NCBI GenBank assembly: GCA_964615375.1
Contig: CAZTOW010000004.1
Coordinates: forward strand, 186,001 to 250,000
Reading direction: 5' to 3'
Length of the DNA stretch: 64,000 nt
DNA from: CAZKWG01 sp964615375
GTDB taxonomy: Bacteria; Myxococcota_A; UBA796; CAZKWG01
In this document: one piece after another, positions 18,927 to 25,940 of the stretch
Numbering within the stretch: position 1 is the stretch's first letter
Layout: each line of letters begins with the position of its first letter
Program-made: the position numbers and the translations under genes
The notes under the pieces: model-generated
What the model saw: only the letters and a program-made list of their open reading frames with translations
Told to the model about the DNA's origin: nothing
Databases searched by the model: none

Positions 18927-20899
18927 TCTGCCGCTGAGGCGGCCTCCGCCGCGCTCGCCTCCGCCGCGCTCGCCTCGGCCTCCGGCTCGTCGCCGGGACC
19001 GGGAGGGGGGGCGGGCGCGAGCGTGAGGTTGCCCACGATGTGGCGCTGGTCATTGTCGAGGCGGGCGGGCTTGATGAACAGGTTGTCGAAGCCGCGGGGG
19101 GCACGATCGGGCGTCACGATCGTGTGCGTGAGGAGCTCGTCGGGCTTGCCCGGACCGCCCTTGACCTTGACCTTGCCCAGCACGCTGTCCTCTCGACGGA
19201 ACTGGACGATGTAGTCGAATCGCGCGGCGAGCTCGATCTCCACGCTGGGGGAGCGCTGCTTGCGCCCGAGGTCGATCTCCACCCCGGTGGGCCAGAACCT
19301 GTACCCGCCCTCCTGGCGCTTCGCCGCCCGAAGCTCCTTCAACGTTATCCGCTCGGAGGGAGGGTTCCTGTAGAGCTCGCGGTCGATGTCCAGGCCGTTC
19401 TGCCCGGTGTTGAAGCGCCAGATCTCGGCGAGGCGGGCGGGATCGAGCAGCTCGCCCCGGGTCACGAGCGAGAGGCGGGCGTAGTAGTCGGCGACGGCGC
19501 GATCCTCGAAGTGATCCTCGCCCGTCTCCAGCGTCTCGACATATCCGCGCGGCAGCACCCGGAAGTAGTGACCGACGCGCAGGCGCTCGAAGCCCGCCGC
19601 CGGCAGCCGGGCCAGGAGCGGGTCGCTGAGCGCGCACACGTCGATGAGGTGCAGGTTGACGGAGCCCACGAAGCCGGACCTCCCGATCATGCCGCGCACG
19701 CCAATCTGAGGCCGCCCCTGAGGCCCGGCCGGGCGCTCCGCGCGCTCCCGACGACCCGGGCTGAAGAGGGCGTGCTGATCGGAGTGCCAGAGGCGCTCGT
19801 CCGCCACGCCCTCGTCCACGAGCTCGGCCCCTCGGGCGGTTCCCTCCGCCGCGTAGGCCTCAGCGTCGCGGTAGGAGGCGAAGACCGCCCGCCCGCCCAG
19901 GGGGAGCCCCAGGCCCAGGATCGCCAGCGCGGTGACGGCCAGCGCCGGTCTCCCGGGAGCCGGCCTCAGCACGGCCGCCCCGAGCAGGAGCATCAGCGGG
20001 GCGTTGAAGAAGCGCCCGCCCATGAAGTCCCCGCCGATCTTGAGTGTGTAGAGCAGGTACAGCCCCGCCCCCGCGACCAGGGGCCAGAGCCTGCGCGGCC
20101 CCCGCAGGGTCAGGACAGCCGCCCCGATCAGCGCCACGAAGGTCAACGGATCGTTCTGCAAGGTCCAGCGGTAGTAGGCGAGGCCCTGCTCCAGCAGGCG
20201 CGCGCCGTCGAGCCCCGTCCCCAGCTTGGCGTAGGCGGTGTTGGGGAAGGGGAAGCCGAAGTAGAAGGTCGAGAACAGGAGCCAGAGGACCAGGGGCAGC
20301 CCGCCCAGCGCGACGTACCCGATGGCCGCCCGCCCGCGCCAGCGCCAGAGCTCCAGCCCGATGGCCGGCGCGAAGAGCAGCACCGCGTCCCAGCGGTTCA
20401 CCATGCCCAGCGCGCCCAGGAGGGAGAGCCCGAGCAGGTCGCGCGGCCCCCGCGCCTCGCGGGACAGGAGCGTCACGAAGCCGAGCGAGATCAGCCAGGT
20501 GAGCGGGTTCTCCAGGCCGGAGGTGGAGTAGTCCACCACGCTCCGCGAGAGCGCGAGGACGCCGCAGGCGAGCGCGGCGTTGACCGGCGCGGCGCTCAGC
20601 CGGACCAGCAGCAGCGCCGAGAGCAGCGAGCAGGCCCAGCACACCGCGAGGGTGGCGTAGAACTCCTCGCCGCTCAGCGCCATGAACGGGGTGAGCAGCA
20701 TGATCCACAGCGGGTGCGTCCCCACCAGCACGCGCTCGCCCGGGTTCCAGGTGAGGCCCCGACCGTGGACGAGGTTGTCCACCATGCGCAGGCTGATGTA
20801 GGCGTCGTCGCTGAGCCAGCTCGTGCGCAGGACCGCCAGGACATAGAGAAGGACACTGGCGATTACAAGGACCCACAAGGCCCGCGAACGCGCGATCAT
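18908..20899 (-). CDS. Integral-membrane GT-C glycosyltransferase, AftB-like
   Basis: 663 aa from ATG 20899, chosen over ATG 20950 because GGGAGG lies 7 nt upstream of it. The first loop WLSDDAYISLRMVDNL carries the Asp-Asp pair of GT-C enzymes, followed by GLTWNPGERV and THPLW, motifs shared with AftB-type arabinofuranosyltransferases and their relatives. About ten transmembrane helices are followed by a soluble C-terminal domain (from about 370) and an Ala/Glu tail. It probably transfers a lipid-linked sugar on the periplasmic side; donor and acceptor are unknown. It is the next gene on the same strand after the zinc-ribbon/TPR gene. Confidence 0.8.
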   Translation of the reverse strand: MIARSRALWVLVIASVLLYVLAVLRTSWLSDDAYISLRMVDNLVHGRGLTWNPGERVLVGTHPLWIMLLTPFMALSGEEFYATLAVCWACSLLSALLLVRLSAAPVNAALACGVLALSRSVVDYSTSGLENPLTWLISLGFVTLLSREARGPRDLLGLSLLGALGMVNRWDAVLLFAPAIGLELWRWRGRAAIGYVALGGLPLVLWLLFSTFYFGFPFPNTAYAKLGTGLDGARLLEQGLAYYRWTLQNDPLTFVALIGAAVLTLRGPRRLWPLVAGAGLYLLYTLKIGGDFMGGRFFNAPLMLLLGAAVLRPAPGRPALAVTALAILGLGLPLGGRAVFASYRDAEAYAAEGTARGAELVDEGVADERLWHSDQHALFSPGRRERAERPAGPQGRPQIGVRGMIGRSGFVGSVNLHLIDVCALSDPLLARLPAAGFERLRVGHYFRVLPRGYVETLETGEDHFEDRAVADYYARLSLVTRGELLDPARLAEIWRFNTGQNGLDIDRELYRNPPSERITLKELRAAKRQEGGYRFWPTGVEIDLGRKQRSPSVEIELAARFDYIVQFRREDSVLGKVKVKGGPGKPDELLTHTIVTPDRAPRGFDNLFIKPARLDNDQRHIVGNLTLAPAPPPGPGDEPEAEASAAEASAAEAASAADQGQTE

Positions 20900-20939
20900 C
20901 CTCCAGCCTCCCGCGCCCAGCGTATCCCGGGATTCTCCG

Positions 20940-23327
20940 TCAAGCCCCATCGAGCTCGGCGAGGCGCACCGCGGCGATGAGATCTCCGGGCGCCAGCTCC
21001 AGCGCCTTCTCCAGGTCGGCGCGCTCGCCCGCGGCGTCCCCGGTCTTCGCCCGGAGCTCGGCTCGCCAGCGGTAGACGGTAGACACCTTGGAGGCGTTGA
21101 TCATGGCCTGGCCAAAAGCCTTCTCCGCGTCGCCCGTGCGGCCGAGCTGCGTGAGCGCCCGCGCGCGCAGGGCGTGGATGAGCCCCGCCTGCGGCTGGTC
21201 GGCCAGCACGCTCTCGATGTGGCTGAGGGCCGCGCCCGCCTCCCCGCGCTCCAGCAGCAGCCAGCCGAGGGCCGCGTGCGCGGAGAAGGCGTCCGGCTTC
21301 TGGTCCACAGCGCGCTTCAGCGCCGCCCGAGCGTCGCCCGCGCCGGTGGCCCAGGCCAGCACGCCCAGCGCCGCCGGGGCGTCCGCCGCCAGCCGCACGT
21401 CCGTGCTCGCGCTCGCCTCCAGACTTCGCCGCAGATCGTCCCAGGCGGGCTCGGAGTACCAGGTCGCCACCAGCGGCGAGCGGGCGCCGTCCTCGCTCAC
21501 GTCCAGCAGGGGCAGGGCCAGCATCTGCTTCATGGCCGCCGAGGGGTTGCCCCCGAGCAGCCAGGCGCGGGTCCGCTCCAGGTGGGCGGGGATCCAGCCC
21601 GGGTCCAGCTCCAGCGCGGCGTCCAGCGCGGTGCTGGCCGGCTTGTTCTGGTCCATGGCCAGGTAGATGCGCGCGACGCCCACGAGGTAGCGCGCGCCCT
21701 CCCGGCCCTGCAGGCGGCTGTTGTCGATGGTGGAGAGCACCGGCTCCACCTGGTCGGTCTTGCCCGAGGCCAGCATCGCGCGGGCCCGGGTCAGCACCGC
21801 CCCCAGGCTGGTCTTGTCCTCGGCCAGGGCCGCCTCGCTCCAGGCCAGGGCCTTGTCCAGCTTCCCGGCCTCCATGGCGGCGATGGCCGCCCCGGTCAGC
21901 ACGGGCGCCTTCTCGCCCTTCTCCTTCCACAGTGGATCAGCGAAGAGGGCGTCGTAGACCTCCACCGCGTCCGCGGCCCGCCCCTCCGTCTTCAGCAGGA
22001 GCTCGGCGTGGAGCGCGCGCTGGTCGAGCATCCAGGGCGCGGCCTTGCCCGCCGCCCCCGCCGCCTCCCGCGCCTCCTTCCAGCGCGCCGTCGCCGCCGC
22101 GGAGCGCGACAGGAAGGCGTAGGCCGCGGCGTCGTCGGGGTGGCGCCGGGCGAGGGCGCGACCCACCTTCAGCACGGTCGGGTGATCGCCCTTCTCCGAG
22201 GCCACCCAGAGCAGCCCGAGCCCGATGGGGGCCGCGTCGGGGAAGCGCTCGTGCAGGGCGCCCAGCGCGCTCTCGTCGCCGTTGGCCACCGCCAGCAGCG
22301 CGGCGCAGCCGGGATCCTCGCGCGGCGCGGGCGGGGGCTTGCCGGGCTCGGCCGCCGGCTTGACGGCCAGGCAGGCCGTGGCATGCTCGGCCGCCTTCGC
22401 CCGATCTCCGCTGACCAACGCCGCTACGCCCCGGGCCCGGAGCGCGCTCACGGTCCCCGGCGCCAGCACCTCGGCGCGCTGCGCCAGCTCGACCACCGTG
22501 ATCACCTCGCCGCGCTCGGCCCGCAGCAGGGCCGCGTAGGCGATGGCCAGGCCCGCGACCGCCTCGGGGTCCTCCGGCGCGCTGGCCACGGCCTTCTCCA
22601 GGTCGTCCCGGGCCGCCGAAAGGCTCTTCGCCGTCCCCTCCCACAGCTCGCGCTGCCCGCGGACCAGCAGGAGCTCCAGGGGCTCCTCGACCTTCGGGTA
22701 GGCGTCCTTGAGGCGGTTGATCGCGTTCTGCGCCGGCATCTTCGTCGGCTTCTCGGCGCTGGCCGGGGCCTTCTGGCCGCTGCTCTTGGCGATGACGCCC
22801 TTGGCCTCGCCCACCACTCCGCCGAAGACGCCGCGGGCCGAGCTCACCCAGCTCTCCGGCAGCACCCCCAGGCCCTGGGTGGTCGTGATGATCGGCAGCA
22901 CGATGCCCACCACCAGCAGCGCGCTCGCCCGCAGGATGCGGTTGCGCTGGCGGGCGTTCTCCGCGGCCTTCTCCGCGCCGATCTTGCCCTTCAGCTTCTC
23001 GATCTCGCCGAACTCGGGCGTGCCGGGGATGAAGCAGCCGCGGAAGTCGGGGTGCTCGACCAGGCGCTGCCACTCGGCGTTGACCCGGCAGACCTGGTCG
23101 TAGGGCCCCAGCAGCTCGCGGGCGAGCCGGTCGTGGACGCCCTCACGGGAGAGCGGGCCCTGCATCGGGCCGTCGGAGCGACGCACCATCCAGCGCACAT
23201 CGCCCGGATCAACCTGGGGTCCGACCTCCCGACAGTTGTCGCAGATCGGCACGGGTCCGCCCCCGGCGCGCTCCTGCTCGTTGTCGCTGAGTGCCTTCCC
23301 GCAGGAGAAGCAGTATAGCTGCCCCAT
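20940..23327 (-). CDS. Zinc-ribbon / GYF-like / TPR membrane protein
   Basis: 795 aa. N-terminal CFSCGK and CDNCRE form a two-CxxC zinc ribbon (about 6-34). A GYF_2-like module follows (about 44-95; RWMVRRSDGPMQGPLS, DQVCRVNAEWQRL). One transmembrane helix lies at about 130-155. The remainder is a long helical TPR array (for example AVAGLAIAYAALLRAERGE, DPGWIPAHLERTRAWLLGG). Zinc-ribbon plus GYF-type receptors joined to envelope TPRs occur in myxobacterial motility and polarity proteins such as the AgmX/GltJ type; a similar trans-envelope role is inference. Confidence 0.8.
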   Translation of the reverse strand: MGQLYCFSCGKALSDNEQERAGGGPVPICDNCREVGPQVDPGDVRWMVRRSDGPMQGPLSREGVHDRLARELLGPYDQVCRVNAEWQRLVEHPDFRGCFIPGTPEFGEIEKLKGKIGAEKAAENARQRNRILRASALLVVGIVLPIITTTQGLGVLPESWVSSARGVFGGVVGEAKGVIAKSSGQKAPASAEKPTKMPAQNAINRLKDAYPKVEEPLELLLVRGQRELWEGTAKSLSAARDDLEKAVASAPEDPEAVAGLAIAYAALLRAERGEVITVVELAQRAEVLAPGTVSALRARGVAALVSGDRAKAAEHATACLAVKPAAEPGKPPPAPREDPGCAALLAVANGDESALGALHERFPDAAPIGLGLLWVASEKGDHPTVLKVGRALARRHPDDAAAYAFLSRSAAATARWKEAREAAGAAGKAAPWMLDQRALHAELLLKTEGRAADAVEVYDALFADPLWKEKGEKAPVLTGAAIAAMEAGKLDKALAWSEAALAEDKTSLGAVLTRARAMLASGKTDQVEPVLSTIDNSRLQGREGARYLVGVARIYLAMDQNKPASTALDAALELDPGWIPAHLERTRAWLLGGNPSAAMKQMLALPLLDVSEDGARSPLVATWYSEPAWDDLRRSLEASASTDVRLAADAPAALGVLAWATGAGDARAALKRAVDQKPDAFSAHAALGWLLLERGEAGAALSHIESVLADQPQAGLIHALRARALTQLGRTGDAEKAFGQAMINASKVSTVYRWRAELRAKTGDAAGERADLEKALELAPGDLIAAVRLAELDGA

Positions 23328-23504
23328 CCCACCTCCCGTGTGGCGGGGAGTCTACCCCACCTCCGCGAGGCGAGTTCTGATCTTCTGATCAGTGCCGCTG
23401 GAAACCTGAACGCCCCCACGCCACATCCGGCGCACCCCCAGCGCTCTCACCAGGCAGCCCTGATTCGGCCGCGGCCTCCGAAAAAGGCGGGAGGGGGGAA
23501 GGTG

Positions 23505-23545
23505 GCCGTGACCGAAGTGGGCGGGCACGCCCGCGAGGTCACGGC
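23505..23545. other. Nested hairpin: arms GCCGTGACC / GGTCACGGC with inner GCGGGC-AC-GCCCGC
   Basis: Perfect 9-bp outer arms (23505-23513, 23537-23545) enclose a perfect 6-bp inner hairpin (23521-23526, 23529-23534). It lies in the 263-nt gene-free interval between the purH stop and the TPR gene start. Could be a 3' RNA structure of purH or an operator; no family recognised. Confidence 0.6.
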
Positions 23546-23552
23546 AACCGCA

Positions 23553-23582
23553 GGGGGGAACCCTCGCAGGAGGGTTCCCCCC
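23553..23582 (-). terminator. Strong hairpin downstream of purH
   Basis: Perfect 13-bp inverted repeat (GGGGGGAACCCTC-GCAG-GAGGGTTCCCCCC) beginning 9 nt after the purH stop on the minus strand. There is no downstream T-run, so it is a transcript-end or stabilising hairpin rather than a textbook intrinsic terminator. Confidence 0.65.
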
Positions 23583-23590
23583 ACAGAGAA

Positions 23591-25189
23591 TCAGTGCCGG
23601 AAATGCCGGGTGCCCGTGAGCAGCATGGACGCGCCGGCCGACTCCGCCGCGGCGATGACCTCCGCGTCCCGGATGCTGCCCCCCGGCTGGACGATGGCGC
23701 GCACCCCCGCCTCCAGGGCGGCGACGACCCCGTCCGGGAAGGGGAAGAAGGCGTCCGAGGCCAGGACCGAGCCCTCCACCGGGCGCGCGGCCTTCTGGAT
23801 GGCGAGGCGCACGCTGTCCACCCGCGACATCTGCCCCGCGCCCACGCCGTTGAGCACGAGCCCGCCCTCCTCCGCGCGCGCGAGCACGATGGCGTTGGAC
23901 TTGACGTGCTGGCTCACGGCCCAGGCGAAGCGAAGGACGGCGCGCTCCTCGTCCGCCGGCGCGCGGCTGGTCCCGCAGCGCCAGTCCGCGCTGGGGCCCG
24001 GGTCCCCGAGATCCCAGTCCTGCAGCAGCCAGCCCCCCTGGACCCGGCGCGCGTCCACGCCCGAGGGCAGGGTCTGGGCCCAGTCCGCGGGGAGCTCCAG
24101 CACGCGCAGGTTCTCCCGGCTGGCCAGCGTAGCGCGGGCCTCCTCGTCCACGCCCGGCGCGGCGATGACCTCGAAGAAGACCTTGCTGGCCTTGATGGCC
24201 CTGGCGGTCTCGCCGTCCAGCGGACGGCTCAGCGCCATGACGCCGCCGTAGGCGCTCACGGGGTCGGCCGAGAGCGCGAGGCGGTAGGCGGCGGCCCCCC
24301 CGGCGGGGTGGACGGCCGCGCCGCAGGGGTTGTGGTGTTTGACGATCACGCAGGCCGCGCATTCGACGCCTGGCGACCGGCCCAGCTCCGCGTCGAAGGC
24401 GATGCGCAGGGCGGCGTCGATGTCGGCGATGTTGTTGAAGGACAGCTCCTTGCCCTGGAGCTGGCGCGCGCGGCCCAGCGCCCGGCCGGTGGCCGTGGGG
24501 TCGGCGTAGAGCGTGGCCCGCTGGTGCGGGTTCTCGCCGTAGCGCATGGCCTGGACGCGGCGCAGGGGCAGGGCGAGCTCACCGGGGAGCTGGCGATCCT
24601 CCTCGGGGACGTCCAGGTGCTGGGCCAGCCAGGAGGAGATGACGGCGTCGTAGCAGGCCGTGTGGCGGAAGGCGGCCAGGGCGAGCCGGGCGCGGGTCTC
24701 CGGGCGGGTGCCGCCGCTGGCGATCTCCGCGGCCACCGCCGGGTAGTCCGCCGGGTTGACCACCACCGTGACGTGGGCGTGGTTCTTGGCGGCGGACCGC
24801 ACCATCGAGGGCCCGCCGATGTCGATGTTCTCGATGGCGTCCGCCAGGCTCACCCCCGGCCGGGCCACGGTGGCCTCGAAGGGGTAGAGGTTGACCACGG
24901 CCACGTCGATCCAGCGGATCCCGTGGGCGGCGGCCTGCTCGGCGTGCTCCCCCCGCAGGCCCAGCAGCCCGCCGTGGACGCGGGGGTGCAGGGTCTTGAC
25001 CCGCCCGTCCATGATCTCGGGGTGCCCGGTGTGGGCGCTGACGTCGGTGACCTCGAGGCCCGCCGTCCGCAGCGCCGCCGCCGTCCCGCCGGTAGAGAGG
25101 ATCTCGTAGCCGGCCTCGGCCAGCGCGCGGGCGAAGTCCACCACGCCCGTCTTGTCGGAGACGGAGATCAGAGCCAGCGGTCGCGCCAT
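23591..25189 (-). CDS. purH: Bifunctional AICAR formyltransferase / IMP cyclohydrolase
   Basis: Last two steps of IMP synthesis. 532 aa from ATG 25189, which has a perfect AAGGAGG upstream; the longer open frame beyond it runs through a hairpin-rich repeat and is not coding. The N-terminal MGS-like cyclohydrolase domain shows SVSDKTGVVDFAR, STGGTAAAL, GRVKTLHPRVHGGLL and NLYPFE. The formyltransferase domain shows RYGENPHQ, KHHNPCGAA, the YGGVMALS segment and SDAFFPFPDG. Complete and ordinary. The repeat element at 25205-25316 occupies its 5' leader. Confidence 0.97.
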   Translation of the reverse strand: MARPLALISVSDKTGVVDFARALAEAGYEILSTGGTAAALRTAGLEVTDVSAHTGHPEIMDGRVKTLHPRVHGGLLGLRGEHAEQAAAHGIRWIDVAVVNLYPFEATVARPGVSLADAIENIDIGGPSMVRSAAKNHAHVTVVVNPADYPAVAAEIASGGTRPETRARLALAAFRHTACYDAVISSWLAQHLDVPEEDRQLPGELALPLRRVQAMRYGENPHQRATLYADPTATGRALGRARQLQGKELSFNNIADIDAALRIAFDAELGRSPGVECAACVIVKHHNPCGAAVHPAGGAAAYRLALSADPVSAYGGVMALSRPLDGETARAIKASKVFFEVIAAPGVDEEARATLASRENLRVLELPADWAQTLPSGVDARRVQGGWLLQDWDLGDPGPSADWRCGTSRAPADEERAVLRFAWAVSQHVKSNAIVLARAEEGGLVLNGVGAGQMSRVDSVRLAIQKAARPVEGSVLASDAFFPFPDGVVAALEAGVRAIVQPGGSIRDAEVIAAAESAGASMLLTGTRHFRH

Positions 25190-25204
25190 GGGGGCCTCCT
25201 TGTA

Positions 25205-25316
25205 AGGGCGCCGGAGGCGCCCGCCGCGCGGTGAGCGCGGCGTCGGGGGAGCTCGACGACCCGAAAGACCTGCGGTAGCAGGTCGGAGCGGAGTCGAGCG
25301 GGGGCAGCGCCCCCAC
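25205..25316 (-). repeat. Hairpin-rich intergenic repeat, copy A (with 47-bp insertion)
   Basis: Shares two blocks (25208-25245 and about 25293-25316) with copy B at 32176-32236 in inverted orientation. Contains GGGCGCC-GGA-GGCGCCC, CGCCGCGC-GGTGA-GCGCGGCG and GGGGGC-AGC-GCCCCC hairpins. The extra 47 bp have their own nested hairpins (GCTCGAC/GTCGAGC; GACCTGC-GGTA-GCAGGTC) and are flanked by GTCG duplicates. Lies in the purH leader. Confidence 0.85.
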
Positions 25317-25337
25317 ATGTTGAATAGGGGCGCCGGC

Positions 25338-25808
25338 TTAACGCGATGGCTCCTTCGGCTCCAGCGGGGCGGGCTCCAGCGCGCGCCAGGCCACCACCGC
25401 CACGGTCTGCGCGCCAACCACCATGCCGCGGATGAGCACGAGGCGCCCCTCCTCCGCGCTCAGCGCGCCCACGGTCTTGGGGTCCAGGATCACCGGCTGG
25501 CCGGAATTGCGGTCGTCGAGCATCCAGTGGCCGCCGTAGCGGCGCAGCACGCCGACGTAGGGCGGGCTGCCGTCCCCCGCGTCCAGCACGCTCCACTGGC
25601 GCACCCACTGGATCCGCCCCAGCCGCGGGCCGCGCACGTCGACCACGCACTGCTCCAACGCGCCGATCACGCTCCCCTCCCCTGCCTCGGGGACCCTGAA
25701 CGAACGGCCGGTGGGCTCGACCAGGAGGACCTGCTCTCCATCAGCCTTGACGAGGCCCGTCCGATGCGCCGAGAGCGCGCAGCCGAGCGCCAGGGTCACG
25801 AGCAGCAT
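25338..25808 (-). CDS. Small exported protein of unknown function
   Basis: 156 aa from ATG 25808, with GGAGG 5 nt upstream. The N-terminus MLLVTLALGCALSA is a short export signal; the Cys at residue 10 could be a lipid-modified residue although the lipobox is atypical. The mature part is beta-rich (VLLVEPTGRSFRVPE, RRYGGHWMLDDRNSGQPVILDPKTVG, LVLIRGMVVGAQTVAVVAWRALEP), perhaps an OB/SH3-like small domain. I recognise no family. A long open frame continues upstream antisense to the pseudokinase gene but is a shadow. It lies upstream of purH on the same strand and divergent from the pseudokinase. Confidence 0.7.
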   Translation of the reverse strand: MLLVTLALGCALSAHRTGLVKADGEQVLLVEPTGRSFRVPEAGEGSVIGALEQCVVDVRGPRLGRIQWVRQWSVLDAGDGSPPYVGVLRRYGGHWMLDDRNSGQPVILDPKTVGALSAEEGRLVLIRGMVVGAQTVAVVAWRALEPAPLEPKEPSR

Positions 25809-25887
25809 CCTCACCTCCGCGGGTCGCGGCGAGCCGGTCGCGAGCGCGCTCCTCGACCCCTCGCCCTCGAAGGGAACCTCTATCCGT

Positions 25888-25917
25888 TTGAACACCGGAG
25901 GCGACTTCCGATAGACT
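25888..25917 (+). promoter_or_regulatory. Candidate housekeeping-type promoter for the pseudokinase operon
   Basis: TTGAAC at 25888-25893 and ATAGAC/TAGACT at 25911-25917, with 17-18 nt between, about 24 nt before the ATG at 25941. This is an AT-richer patch in a 132-nt divergent intergenic region. Confidence 0.45.
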
Positions 25918-25940
25918 GCCGCCGCGAGGACCTCAAGGAC

